Below, piece after piece: positions 29,298 through 37,584 of a stretch of DNA of 64,000 nucleotides. Under the pieces are notes generated by a model. The model worked only from the letters and a program-made list of their open reading frames with translations. It ran no database searches and had not been told where the DNA came from. Origin of the DNA: Streptomyces sp. CNH099 (GTDB lineage: Bacteria > Actinomycetota > Actinomycetes > Streptomycetales > Streptomycetaceae); the NCBI GenBank assembly GCA_000514715.1, contig AZWL01000021.1, positions 124 through 64,123 of the forward strand. Direction: 5' to 3'. Positions within the stretch are counted from its first letter, which is position 1; each line of letters begins with the position of its first letter. A program made the position numbers and the translations under genes.

Positions 29298-31178
29298 TCA
29301 GCGGCGCCGCCGCGGGCCGACCGCCAGCGGGATGCCGGTGCGCTGCGACTGCGACACCGACGCCGGCGAGTCCTCGCTGCGCGCCGCCTCCGTCGGGATC
29401 TCCGGCTCCACCGGCTCCGTGGGCCGCTCCGGCGGCGGGGTGTAGCCCTCCAGCGCGGCGCCGCCCCAGACGTACGGGTCGGCCTGGGCGCTGCCGTACG
29501 GGGACCACGCCAGCCGGGTCTGGCCCGTCTTGTCGTCGGTGTCCGAGTCGTACACGAGGACGTTGAGCGCGAACTTCTCCGGGTCCGCGGCGGCGGGCAG
29601 GTCGGCCAGCGCGATCTTCGCCTCGACCGTGTAGCCCCGGTACGGGTCGGAGACCACGGCGGCGACCCGCATGCCGGGCGCCGTCGTCGCCGCCGGGCCC
29701 TGGCGGTTGTCGCCGTCGCGCTCGGCCGCCGGGCCCCCGCCGTTCGCGGTGAACGGGAAGATGCCCGTCTTGAACGTGGTCGACGTGTCGTCGGCCGTGC
29801 CCCGCGGGTCGAGGGTGATCTCGACGGAGTCCGTCCGCCAGTGGCGCTTGGCGTCGCTCTCCTCCAGCGCCGTGCCCCTGCGGTCGTCGACGACCTTGAC
29901 CAGCACGTACAGGTCGTCCCCGTGCCGCGACAGCTTCGCCGTCGCCGAGACGTCCGCCGCGTCGGCCTCGTCGCCCTGCCAGTGCACCAGCGGCAGCTCC
30001 GGGCCCGGGTACTCGGCGGCGCGCTCGACGCCGTCGAGCACGGGGGCGGTGGCGACCTCGGGGATCGTCGTGGCCGGGGGCTCGGGGTAGTCCGGCTGGG
30101 CGTCGTTGGCCAGCCACGGCAGGCCCACGCGCTCGGTCCAGTCGCGGAACTCCGCGTACAGCGGGCGCAGCCCGCTCTGCGGCCGCACCTTCGACGTCAC
30201 GGCCCGGCCGTTCGCCGCCAGCACCGTGTACCAGTCGGAGCCCAGCTTCTCGGGGTCGGTCGGCACCTGCGGCGGCCGCGCGGCCCAGCCCTGCGTGACG
30301 TACGTGCGGGCGGCGTCCTGCTCCACCTGCGCCCAGCTCGTGCCGTGCTCCTCGCTGCGCACGCCGGAGAAGACGCCGAAGACGGGCAGGCCGCTGGCGC
30401 GGTCCGTACGCCGCTGCTTGGGCGCGTCGGGGCCGAGGAGGCTCCGGAAGCCGTAGTTCTGCGCGAGCAGCAGCCGCGGCCGGTGCGGGCGGTAGCCCTC
30501 GCGGGTGATCTGCGAGCGGAACGCGCGCGGGTCGCCGGCGAGGAAGAACGCCTCGATCGCCAGCCGCGCGGACAGCTGGTGGCCGCCGTGCTGGTTGAAC
30601 GGGCGCGGGTCCATGGTCACGACCGTGTCCGGCGTGGTGGCGCGGATCAGCCGGACGATGCGCTCCAGCGTGTCGTCCGCGTCCCAGATCGCGGCCGTCA
30701 GCGGGCCGGAGAGCGTGTACCAGAAGTCCGGCTTGTCGAGGTAGTAGACGTTGTCGATGCCGGCGAGGCCGACCGCCGCGCGCTCCTCGTCCTCCCGGAT
30801 CAGCCCGAGCGGCGGGCCCTCCTCCGGCCCGGCCGCGTTGCCGCCGCCCTCGCCGCGGGTGACGGTGAGCACGCCGGTGCTCAGCCCGTACCGCTCCCGC
30901 CACTGCCCGAAGGTCGAGAGGTTCCCGGCCTCGTCGTCCGGGTGTGCGCCGACGAAGAGCACGTCGTTGTGTGCCCGGCCGCGGCGCCCGCGCGGCGCCC
31001 GGCGCGGGCGCGGCACGCTCCAGTCGTCCGCCCACGCCGACGGCGCCGTCGCGCCCAGCGCCGTACCGACGACGCCGGACACCAGCGCGGCCGACACGAC
31101 CCGCCGGCTCGGCCCCGCCCTGCCCGCGTCCTGTGCCGCTCCGGGCTCCGTTCCGTCCCCCTGCGCCGAGTTCGTCAC
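29298..31178 (-). CDS. Secreted PIG-L family deacetylase with C-terminal sugar-binding module
   Basis: A 626-residue precursor with a Tat-like signal (SRRVVSAALVSGVVGTALGA, residues 24-43, cleavage after APSAWA near 50). The PIG-L/LmbE domain (about 70-330) starts with VLFVGAHPDDEAGNLSTFG; AHPDD at 78-82 and a later QHGGHQLSARLA supply the zinc ligands and catalytic Asp. A second domain at about 415-600 (DADAADVSATAKLSRHGDDL and the following TFKTGIFPF) resembles CBM9/DOMON-type carbohydrate-binding modules. Family enzymes remove N-acetyl groups from GlcNAc-containing compounds. An exported version with a binding module suggests action on a polymer such as chitin or peptidoglycan fragments, which is inferred. 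GTG 31178 has AGGGGAGG at the right distance. Confidence 0.8.
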   Translation of the reverse strand: MTNSAQGDGTEPGAAQDAGRAGPSRRVVSAALVSGVVGTALGATAPSAWADDWSVPRPRRAPRGRRGRAHNDVLFVGAHPDDEAGNLSTFGQWRERYGLSTGVLTVTRGEGGGNAAGPEEGPPLGLIREDEERAAVGLAGIDNVYYLDKPDFWYTLSGPLTAAIWDADDTLERIVRLIRATTPDTVVTMDPRPFNQHGGHQLSARLAIEAFFLAGDPRAFRSQITREGYRPHRPRLLLAQNYGFRSLLGPDAPKQRRTDRASGLPVFGVFSGVRSEEHGTSWAQVEQDAARTYVTQGWAARPPQVPTDPEKLGSDWYTVLAANGRAVTSKVRPQSGLRPLYAEFRDWTERVGLPWLANDAQPDYPEPPATTIPEVATAPVLDGVERAAEYPGPELPLVHWQGDEADAADVSATAKLSRHGDDLYVLVKVVDDRRGTALEESDAKRHWRTDSVEITLDPRGTADDTSTTFKTGIFPFTANGGGPAAERDGDNRQGPAATTAPGMRVAAVVSDPYRGYTVEAKIALADLPAAADPEKFALNVLVYDSDTDDKTGQTRLAWSPYGSAQADPYVWGGAALEGYTPPPERPTEPVEPEIPTEAARSEDSPASVSQSQRTGIPLAVGPRRRR

Positions 31179-31423
31179 CGATGGCCTCCCCTTGCCGTAC
31201 GAGGTGAGCCCCGCTCGATGAGGCTCACGACCGACCGTTCTATGCCAGACCGGGGGCCAGGGCAAGAGGTTTGTCAGGACATCTTGTCAACTGGACGAGC
31301 CGGCCGGCGCTTCCGCGCCGCGCCGGTGCGGCCAACTGCCCGGGGAGAAAAGGGATTCCGCGACAAAGCAGACCGCGTGTGGCAGAGTTCGTATCATCTG
31401 ACGGCGTACCCCCCGGAGCGCAT

Positions 31424-32302
31424 GTGACCACCGAGAACAGCGGGACGGCGTGGCTGAGCACCACCGCCGGAACGTCCTGGACTCCCCCCGAGATCGATTT
31501 CACGAAGCCGCAGACGGCCCGCATGTACGACTACTACCTGGGCGGCAAGGACCACTACGCGCCGGACCGGGAGACCGCCGAGCGGGTCGTCGCGGTGTGG
31601 CCCGGCGTCGGCAAGTTCGCCCGCGCCAACCGGCACTTCATGCACCTGGCCGTCGAGCGCCTGGCCACCGCCGGCGTCGACCAGTTCCTCGACATCGGCA
31701 CCGGGATCCCCACCTCGCCGAACGTCCACGAGATCGCCCAGGCGGCACGGCCCGAGGCGCGCATCCTCTACACCGACCACGACCCGGTGGTGCTCGCGCA
31801 CGCCCGCGCCCTGATGAACTCCACCGCCGAGGGCCGCATCGACTACATCCAGGGCGACCTGCGCCGCCCCGGGACCATCCTCGGCCACCCCTGCATGACC
31901 GGCCCCGAGCCCGTCCTCGACCTCGGCCGCCCGGTGGCGGTCAACCTCGTGGCGATCATGCACTTCATCACCCCCGAGGACGACCCGCGGCGCATCATCG
32001 CCGCCCTCATGGACCCGCTGCCCGCCGGCAGCCACCTCGTCCTCAGCCACATCACCGCCGAGTTCGCCCCCGCGGAGGTCGCGGCCGCCGCCCAGCTCTA
32101 CCGCAACCAGGGCCTGCCCGCCCACGCCCGCGGCGCCCGCGAGCTGGCGGACCTGGTCGAGGCCCTTGGCCTGGAACTGCTGCCCCCGGGCATCGTCCCG
32201 GTCAACCGCTGGTCCCCGGACGTCTCCGCCGACCCCCCGCCGGCCCCCCTGTACACCGACGCGGAAGCCTCGTGCCTGGGCCTGATAGCCCGCAAGTCGT
32301 GA
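31424..32302 (+). CDS. SAM-dependent methyltransferase, PF04672 type
   Basis: A 292-residue cytosolic protein. The block TPPEIDFTKPQTARMYDYYL then GGKDHYAPDRE at the N-terminus, followed by FLDIGTGIPTSPNVHEIAQ (motif I region, SAM binding) and ILYTDHDPVVLAHARAL, identifies the actinomycete-specific PF04672 (DUF574) methyltransferase family. Streptomyces genomes carry dozens of copies, often beside regulators or ATP-binding proteins; substrates are unknown. GTG 31424 follows GGAG. The divergent spacer 31179-31423 contains TTGTCAGGACATCTTGTCAA (31271-31290), a direct repeat of TTGTCA that may contribute promoter elements. Confidence 0.85.
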   Translation: MTTENSGTAWLSTTAGTSWTPPEIDFTKPQTARMYDYYLGGKDHYAPDRETAERVVAVWPGVGKFARANRHFMHLAVERLATAGVDQFLDIGTGIPTSPNVHEIAQAARPEARILYTDHDPVVLAHARALMNSTAEGRIDYIQGDLRRPGTILGHPCMTGPEPVLDLGRPVAVNLVAIMHFITPEDDPRRIIAALMDPLPAGSHLVLSHITAEFAPAEVAAAAQLYRNQGLPAHARGARELADLVEALGLELLPPGIVPVNRWSPDVSADPPPAPLYTDAEASCLGLIARKS

Positions 32303-32381
32303 CCCGGGAGCCCCCGGCGGCCCCGTGGCAGCGCCGCGGCGCCGGGTCCGGGCGCCCGCCGCCGCGGCGTGCCGTCCGGGG

Positions 32382-33134
32382 TCAGCCGGAGGTGACCTCG
32401 AAGTCGTTCGTGGTGAACTCCAGCCCGCCGGCCGCCGAGGTGATCTCGTAGCCGAACTGGACGTCGCCGACGGTCACGTCGCCCCACCAGCCCTCGTCGC
32501 TCAGCCAGCGGAGCACGGCCAGGAGGTCCACCTCGCCGGCGGTCGAGTCGCCGTGCCGGAGGAAGGAGAAGACCTCGTTGCTGCCGTTGCTCCCGCTGTA
32601 GACGTCCCAGGTGTGGCCGCCGAGCGCGACGGTGGTCCGGAACTGCCCGAGCGGTCCCACGGGGCCGGTCCAGTTCATCCAGAGCATGACCTCGTAGTCG
32701 TAGTCGACGTCCCACACGTCGTACGTGGTGTTGTACGCGCCGCCGCCCGGCACGGTGACGTCGTACGAGCTGCTGAGGTGGTCGATCCGGCTGACCGGCT
32801 CGTTCACGATCCACTTGGCGTTGGGGTACGACTTGATGCCGCCGGTGTCCGGGTGGTCGGCGTCGACGGTCCAGTTGTGGGCCGACTCCGCGGAGATGCA
32901 CTGGCTGCCGGCGCCGGAGCCCCAGATGTTGTTGTAGAGGATGTAGCCGTCGGGCGACTGCCAGTTGCCCCACTGGTCGCAGGACTGCCATGCCTGCGCC
33001 ATCGCGGCCTGGGCGGGCACCGCCAGGTGGCCGAGGACCCCGAGCGCCGCCAGCAGCGGGGCGGCGATCAGGGTGCGTACGGCTCGGCTCCGGCGGCGGG
33101 GGTGTCCGGTGGGGGTGCGCTTGCTGCGGCTCAT
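32382..33134 (-). CDS. Secreted GH12 endo-beta-1,4-glucanase
   Basis: A 250-residue precursor with a long Arg-rich N-terminus (RRRSRAVR) and signal peptide cleaved near residue 43-46. The mature enzyme is a single GH12 beta-jellyroll of usual size. YEVMLWMNW gives the nucleophile Glu148 and VQFGYEITS gives the acid/base Glu230, both intact. Cys52 and Cys79 match the conserved N-terminal disulfide. GH12 enzymes cut cellulose, mixed-linkage glucan or xyloglucan with retention. No cellulose-binding module is attached, so soluble or amorphous substrate is more likely. No CebR box was seen in its 162-base upstream spacer, unlike the LPMO gene 4 kb away. Confidence 0.9.
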   Translation of the reverse strand: MSRSKRTPTGHPRRRSRAVRTLIAAPLLAALGVLGHLAVPAQAAMAQAWQSCDQWGNWQSPDGYILYNNIWGSGAGSQCISAESAHNWTVDADHPDTGGIKSYPNAKWIVNEPVSRIDHLSSSYDVTVPGGGAYNTTYDVWDVDYDYEVMLWMNWTGPVGPLGQFRTTVALGGHTWDVYSGSNGSNEVFSFLRHGDSTAGEVDLLAVLRWLSDEGWWGDVTVGDVQFGYEITSAAGGLEFTTNDFEVTSG

Positions 33135-33247
33135 CGCGCCACGCTCCTCGCGTCGTGTGGTGGGGGGTGCGCACAGGACGGGTGGTGTTCCCCGTCTGCA
33201 CGAGGACAGTGGCCGCAGGCCCGTCGAGTGGTTGCCGTCGAATCGGA

Positions 33248-33275
33248 CCGGGTCCGGCCCCGGGGCCGGACCCGG
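33248..33275. terminator. Perfect 28-bp palindrome after the first GH43 gene
   Basis: CCGGGTCCGGCCCC is followed directly by its exact reverse complement. It lies 22 bases beyond the stop of the GH43 gene at 33297 and forms a very stable RNA hairpin. Confidence 0.6.
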
Positions 33276-33296
33276 GGTCCGGGTCCGGCTCCGGGC

Positions 33297-34361
33297 TCAG
33301 TGGGCGTACGGCCAGCCGTCGCCGTCCCAGCCGAGCCAGTTGATGCCCAGCAGGGCCGCGCCGTTGTCGGCGTAGTAGTGGTAGACGAGGATGTCGTGGT
33401 CGGTGTCGGCGAAGACGTCCTGGTGGCCGGGGCCGTGGATGTGGTCGTGGCCGGCCATGATCTCGGTGCCGCCGCCGGCGGTCATCGCGGTGCCGTTGCG
33501 GTCGCGGTAGGGGCCGGTGATGTCGGTGGACCGGCCGACCATGACCCGGTAGGTGCTGTCGGCCCCCTGGCAGCACCGGTCGAAGGAGACGAAGAGGTAG
33601 TAGTAGCCGCCCCGCCGGAAGATCGTGGGCGCCTCGATGGCGCCGCCGCCGCGGCCGGCGATCGCGACCATGCTGTTGTCGAGCCGCCTGCCGGTCGCCG
33701 GGTCGATCCGGATGAGCTTGATGCCGGACCAGAACGAGCCGAAGGCCAGCCACCAGCGGCCCTCGGCGTCCACGGCGAGGTGCGGGTCGATGGCGTTGTA
33801 GTCGTCCGAGCCGCCGGACTCGATGACCAGGCCCTGGTGCGTCCAGCTGCCCGACTCGCCGCTGGAGCTGGTGGCCAGGAAGATCGCCGAGTGGTTGGAG
33901 CCGAAGGTGGAGGCCGAGTAGTACAGGTGGTACTGCCCGTTGTGGTGGCTCAGGTGCGGCGCCCACAGGTTGCGTGAGCCTCCGGTGTACTGGCTGGTCC
34001 ACGGCGCGCCGCCGGGGAAGGCGCTGCCGGCGTTGCGGAAGTCCGTGCGGTCGGCGGACGTCTTCAGGGCGACGTTGTTGCCGGTGTGGGCGACGAGGTA
34101 GCCGCCGGAGGGCCGCTTGACGAACGTCGGGTCGTGCACGCCGGTGTCCCCGGTCACGACGCCGGGGAAGGGGTACGCGGCCGGGGCGGCGCCGGCCGCC
34201 GTGGGGCGCAGCCCGGACGCGCCGATCACGGAGGCGCCCGCCAGGGCGCCGGTCGCCAGCGCGCCGCGGAGCAGCCGGCGCCGGGACGTGCCGGGCGGCG
34301 GTGCGGCCGGTGCGGTCGGCGGTGCGGCGGCGGTGGAGTCGTGGTGGGGGGTTCGGGTCAC
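33297..34361 (-). CDS. Tat-exported GH43 arabinanase-type hydrolase
   Basis: A 354-residue precursor with a clear twin-arginine signal (TSRRRLLRGALATGALAGAS, residues 25-44). The mature protein is a five-bladed GH43 propeller. Asp77 in VHDPTF is the general base, Asp192 in YNAIDPHL the pKa modulator and Glu243 in IEAPTIF the general acid, all intact. LWAPHLSHHNGQYHLYYSAS and the surrounding segments are characteristic of endo-alpha-1,5-L-arabinanases. The expected action is debranching or cutting of arabinan from plant cell walls. It begins 49 bases after the ricin-GH43 gene on the same strand, so the two are probably co-transcribed. Confidence 0.88.
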   Translation of the reverse strand: MTRTPHHDSTAAAPPTAPAAPPPGTSRRRLLRGALATGALAGASVIGASGLRPTAAGAAPAAYPFPGVVTGDTGVHDPTFVKRPSGGYLVAHTGNNVALKTSADRTDFRNAGSAFPGGAPWTSQYTGGSRNLWAPHLSHHNGQYHLYYSASTFGSNHSAIFLATSSSGESGSWTHQGLVIESGGSDDYNAIDPHLAVDAEGRWWLAFGSFWSGIKLIRIDPATGRRLDNSMVAIAGRGGGAIEAPTIFRRGGYYYLFVSFDRCCQGADSTYRVMVGRSTDITGPYRDRNGTAMTAGGGTEIMAGHDHIHGPGHQDVFADTDHDILVYHYYADNGAALLGINWLGWDGDGWPYAH

Positions 34362-34410
34362 GGTCGTCTCCTTGGCGTGGGGTGGGGATGGGCGTCGGGT
34401 ACGCCGCCGT

Positions 34411-35910
34411 TCATTCGCCCGAGGGCGCGGGGAGCGCGACTCCGGTGCTGACCGGCGTACCGAAGTCCGGGGTGCCGTCGGCGTTCCAGGTGAACTTCTG
34501 GGCGCGGGTGGAGCGGTTCATGTCGCAGCCGCCGGAGGCCGAGTCGTTGGCGTGGTAGACGATCCAGTCCTCGCTGCCGTCGGGTGACGTGAAGAACCCG
34601 TTGTGGCCGGGGGCGTAGACGCCGTTGGCGTCGCTGCGCTGGAAAACGGGGTCGGGGGACTTGGTCCAGTGGTTCCGGTTGAGCGGGTCGGTGCCGGTGA
34701 GGGTGAGCAGGCCCAGTTTGTAGTCGGGCCCCCAGCAGGCGCTGGCCGAGTAGACGATCATCGTCCGGCCGTCGTGGTACAGGGGCTCGCCGCCTTCGTT
34801 GACCGGGTGGGTCTGCCGCTCCCAGGAGTGCGTCGGCTGGCTGATGGTGCGCCGCGGGCCGCCGAGCGTCCACGGATTGCTCAACGGGGTGATGGTCAGG
34901 CTCTGCAGACCGTCGGTCGCGCTGCCCAGCAGGTAGATGCGGCCGTTGTGGCGCAGGATGCTCGGGTCCAGCTCCCAGGTGTCGCCCAGGTCGGCCTTGA
35001 AGTGGTACGGGCCCATCGGGTCGGTGCCGTCGCTCTCCAGCACGTGCAGGCGCTGGGTGGGGTTGTAGTCGGGCACGTCCCGGCCGGCGACGTAGTACAG
35101 GTACCAGCGCGGGCCGTTGGGGCCGTCGAGAAGGTGGAACTCCGCCGCCCACATGTTGCAGCAGCCGTTCGGCCGCCCCGCGAGGTTGAACACCGTCGTC
35201 TCCGGCGCGCTGGACAGACCGCCGAGGGTCGGGGAGCGGCGCATGGTGATCGTCGAGTTCCACGTCGTCGTGGTCAGGTAGTAGTACCCGTCGTGGTACT
35301 GCAGCCAGGGGTCGGGGCCGTTGCGCTTGACGGGGTTGGTGAACGTGCCGGAGCCCAGCTTGATCAGCTGCCACTGCTGGTTGGCGCCGTCGAGGTCCGG
35401 CCACTGGACCACCCGGGCCCCGTCGGCCGTCGAGAAGTCCAGCACGTCGAGCGCCTTGCCGCTGTTGCGGTTGAGCAGGCGCACGTGTCCGCCGGCGGAG
35501 TCGGCCAGCCGGAACTGCTGGCTGGCCCGGTTCTGGTCGGACCACTGCACGATGCCGGCCCCGTCGGCGGTCGAGGAGTCGGCCACGTCCAGCACCTTGC
35601 CGCTGTGCCGGGACCTCAGCCGGTAGTAGCCGCCGCCGGAGTCGACGAACTGCCACTGCTGCCAGGCGCCGTCGTTGCGCGTCCACTGCACGATCTCCGC
35701 GCCGTCGTGGGTGGCCAGGTCGTACACGTCGAGCGCCTTGCCGCTGTGCCGGTTGACCAGGACGTACGACGCGTCGGTGTCGATGACCGGCACGGCCGCC
35801 GCCTGCTGCGGCGCGACCGTGGTGCCGCCGCCGAGGAGCAGGGCGATCACGGCGAGGAGGAGGCCGACGCGCAGGGGCCGGCGGCGTAACCAGCCTGTAG
35901 TCATGCTCAT
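34411..35910 (-). CDS. Secreted GH43 hydrolase with N-terminal ricin-type lectin domain
   Basis: A 499-residue precursor: signal peptide 1-39, a ricin B (CBM13-like) trefoil at about 45-185 with three repeats each ending in a QxW/QxF core (WQQWQF, SQQFRL, NQQWQL), then a GH43 propeller at about 190-490. Catalytic candidates are Asp200 (NGPDPW), Asp315 (WELDPSIL) and Glu375 (GGEPLY). The layout resembles exo-alpha-L-arabinofuranosidases/arabinanases of GH43 in which the lectin domain binds arabinan or galactose-containing side chains. In most such enzymes the lectin is C-terminal, so the N-terminal position is less usual. ATG 35910 follows CGGAG. It is probably the first gene of a two-gene operon with the arabinanase and is preceded by a GTTCG dyad. 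Confidence 0.87.
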   Translation of the reverse strand: MSMTTGWLRRRPLRVGLLLAVIALLLGGGTTVAPQQAAAVPVIDTDASYVLVNRHSGKALDVYDLATHDGAEIVQWTRNDGAWQQWQFVDSGGGYYRLRSRHSGKVLDVADSSTADGAGIVQWSDQNRASQQFRLADSAGGHVRLLNRNSGKALDVLDFSTADGARVVQWPDLDGANQQWQLIKLGSGTFTNPVKRNGPDPWLQYHDGYYYLTTTTWNSTITMRRSPTLGGLSSAPETTVFNLAGRPNGCCNMWAAEFHLLDGPNGPRWYLYYVAGRDVPDYNPTQRLHVLESDGTDPMGPYHFKADLGDTWELDPSILRHNGRIYLLGSATDGLQSLTITPLSNPWTLGGPRRTISQPTHSWERQTHPVNEGGEPLYHDGRTMIVYSASACWGPDYKLGLLTLTGTDPLNRNHWTKSPDPVFQRSDANGVYAPGHNGFFTSPDGSEDWIVYHANDSASGGCDMNRSTRAQKFTWNADGTPDFGTPVSTGVALPAPSGE

Positions 35911-35972
35911 GACATCTCCGGACGTGGGGGGCGCTCCCGAGCGCGCAGGTGCGCCACCGCTGGAGGAATTAT

Positions 35973-36001
35973 GTTCGGAATATCGAACTACGTTCGCAAT
36001 A
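35973..36001. promoter_or_regulatory. GTTCG-N6-CGAAC dyad and repeated half-site before the GH43 operon
   Basis: GTTCGGAATATCGAAC (35973-35988) is a dyad with 5-bp arms, and GTTCG-AATA recurs at 35992-36001, 19 bases on, on the same face of the helix. It is the most AT-rich part of the 482-base gap 35911-36392 and lies 63-91 bases upstream of the GH43 start, so it may overlap the promoter. Just nearer the gene, GGGGGGCGCTCCCG (35926-35939) matches the CebR palindrome at 11 of 14 positions. The far end of the gap holds the LPMO terminator; 36020-36300 shows no supportable gene. Confidence 0.5.
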
Positions 36002-36326
36002 CTGAGCGGAGCGTAAGACGGCCGCTCCGCACCGTCAAGCCTCCGCCGCGAAACTTTCGGCCGCGTCGAAGGCGGGCTGGACCCCGACGGAGTGCGGCGA
36101 AACGGGCACGGGAGAGAGCGGCCGAACCGGCGCACAGGGGAGATCGACGACGGCCCGGGGTCGGCTCCGGTGCGGCGCACGCCGAGGCCGGTCGCGGCCG
36201 CCGCCGGGCGCGCGGAGGCGCAGCCGCGGATCGGCGCGACGCGCTCGCGGGAGCCGGCCACCCTGCTGCGCGCCGACGTCAACGGCCGCCCGCCGATGAC
36301 CCGCCGTGGCCCCCGGCCACGGCAGG

Positions 36327-36361
36327 GCCGGCCCGGTGCCGCGTTCGGGCACCGGGCCGGC
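36327..36361 (-). terminator. Terminator of the LPMO gene
   Basis: GCCGGCCCGGTGCC and GGCACCGGGCCGGC form a perfect 14-bp stem with a 7-base loop 31 bases past the LPMO stop. A second smaller hairpin (CCGTGGCC/GGCCACGG, 36304-36322) follows it. Confidence 0.7.
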
Positions 36362-36392
36362 GGGATGCTGCTGTGTGTGCGGTGCTCCCGGC

Positions 36393-37067
36393 TCAGCCGA
36401 AGTTCACGTCACTGCACATCAGGTAGGCCTGGTCCAGGTGCGAGGCCTGCCAGATGGTGAAGACGATGTGGTGTCCGGAGTAGCCGGAGGTCTGGACGGG
36501 GAACGTGATGTCGTTCGCCGGCGGGTAGCTGCCGGTCTCGGTGATGAAGTCGAGGTCGCCCCAGCCGAGGCTCTGGGTCTTGGGGTCGAACCCCTGCTTG
36601 CTCACGTAGACCCGGAAGAAGTCGGCGCCGTGGGAGGCCTGGTCGTACAGGTGGATCGAGAAGTTGTCACCGACGTCGGTCGTCTTCCAGGGGCCCGGGT
36701 TGTTCAGGCTCTCGAAGTTCGGGTGGTTGTTGCTGCACAGCTTGCCGTTGGGAATCCGCGCCTCGAACTGGCCGCCGAGCCCGTCCTGGAGCATGCTCAT
36801 CCAGTTCCACATGGTGTTGGGGTTGGCCCGCCAGGCCTGCCAGCACATGGGGTCCTCCTGCTCCATGGCCGGGTTCAGGTGGTCGTCTCCCCACTCCTCC
36901 CAGCAGTGGTAGGCGCGGGTCGCCGGGTCGACCACGGTGCCGTGCGCCTGCGCGGGGCTCGTCCAGAGCAGCGCGCTGGCGGTCACGGCGATGAGCAGGG
37001 CGAGCGCTTCGGCGAGCCGGCGGAAGGCCGACCGGGGACGTCTGGCGGAAGGGCTTGACTTGCGCAT
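36393..37067 (-). CDS. AA10 lytic polysaccharide monooxygenase
   Basis: A 224-residue precursor. The signal peptide ends SPAQA so that the mature chain begins His42-Gly-Thr-Val, the obligatory N-terminal copper ligand. The second histidine-brace residue is His146 in QASHGADFFRVYVSK, aligning with the ARHS segment of chitin-active CBP21. WQASHLDQAYLMCSDVNFG ends the domain as in many Streptomyces AA10 proteins. Cysteines at 55, 75 and 111 plus the C-terminal one could form two disulfides. There is no linker or binding module, so it is a single-domain enzyme. AA10 enzymes cleave crystalline chitin or cellulose oxidatively. A perfect CebR box 31 bases upstream of ATG 37067 argues for cellulose-related use. 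Confidence 0.92.
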   Translation of the reverse strand: MRKSSPSARRPRSAFRRLAEALALLIAVTASALLWTSPAQAHGTVVDPATRAYHCWEEWGDDHLNPAMEQEDPMCWQAWRANPNTMWNWMSMLQDGLGGQFEARIPNGKLCSNNHPNFESLNNPGPWKTTDVGDNFSIHLYDQASHGADFFRVYVSKQGFDPKTQSLGWGDLDFITETGSYPPANDITFPVQTSGYSGHHIVFTIWQASHLDQAYLMCSDVNFG

Positions 37068-37097
37068 GGGGGGTCTCCGTTCCGGTTGGAGAACACG

Positions 37098-37111
37098 TGG
37101 GAGCGCTCCCA
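37098..37111. promoter_or_regulatory. CebR operator
   Basis: TGGGAGCGCTCCCA is an exact match to the 14-bp palindromic operator of CebR, the LacI-type repressor released by cellobiose/cellotriose in Streptomyces. It lies 31 bases before the LPMO start codon and nowhere else in the window in perfect form. Confidence 0.85.
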
Positions 37112-37189
37112 ATTCTACTCGGCACACGTGAAGTGTCCATGAGGAGAACAGAGTTCGATGACACCGTGCGCGACTTCGGCCCGCCCCCG

Positions 37190-37348
37190 TGCTTCTGCGC
37201 CTTGTCCGGCACCGCCTTGGCGATCCGTGCGTTCCGCCATGCCGGGAGAGCTGCGCGGTGTCGTTGTGGACGACGCGCGCGGCACCCAGCGCGCGTCCCA
37301 GGCACGCTCACGGACAGTCTGCTTGGCGCGGTCGATCTTGCTCGGCAC
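37190..37348 (-). pseudogene. Decayed N-terminal fragment of a 5-formyltetrahydrofolate cyclo-ligase-like gene
   Basis: From a GTG at 37348 (with AAGGGGG upstream) the minus strand reads VPSKIDRAKQTVRERAWDA, the usual N-terminus of streptomycete 5-FTHF cyclo-ligase proteins. The similarity then continues in other frames: ALGAARVVHNDTAQL, and LPAWRNARIAKAVPDKAQ at about 37195-37250, which normally lies further on in the same enzyme. So at least two frameshifts and an internal deletion have joined the pieces, and the whole C-terminal half is missing. The enzyme family converts 5-formyl-THF to methenyl-THF. The recognition is from remembered family sequence, not alignment. It fills most of the gap 37128-37584. 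Confidence 0.5.
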
Positions 37349-37513
37349 CGGTGCCCCCTTGCGACGCGGCTCGGGCTCCGCAGCCCTTCCCAGGTCACCC
37401 GGGCTAGACGCCAGCCGCGGCTCGTCGCCACGCCGGCCGGCCGCCCGGGGAGCCTTCTCCTGCAGCTGACTCCGACCGCACGAAGGGCAGGAGGCCAAAC
37501 CGACACGTAGGCT

Positions 37514-37575
37514 GCGACCAAATAAACACACCATGTGCGTCCAGATTAATATTGACCTTGCGACCAAACTAACAC
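37514..37575. repeat. Direct repeats in the AT-rich promoter of the DUF4143 ATPase
   Basis: GCGACCAAATAAACAC (37514-37529) and GCGACCAAACTAACAC (37560-37575) match at 14 of 16 bases with starts 46 apart, and the second ends ten bases before ATG 37585. Between them is the unusually AT-rich CAGATTAATATTGACC (37542-37556 region) with a TTAATATT near-palindrome. The pair could be regulator half-sites; the composition stands out from the surrounding DNA. Confidence 0.45.
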
Positions 37576-37584
37576 TCGTGTGTC

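Noticed and set aside
36035..36352. Minus-strand frame of 105 codons between the GH43 operon and the LPMO gene
   Set aside because: It overlaps the LPMO terminator hairpins, has Arg/Pro/Gly-rich composition and no ribosome site.
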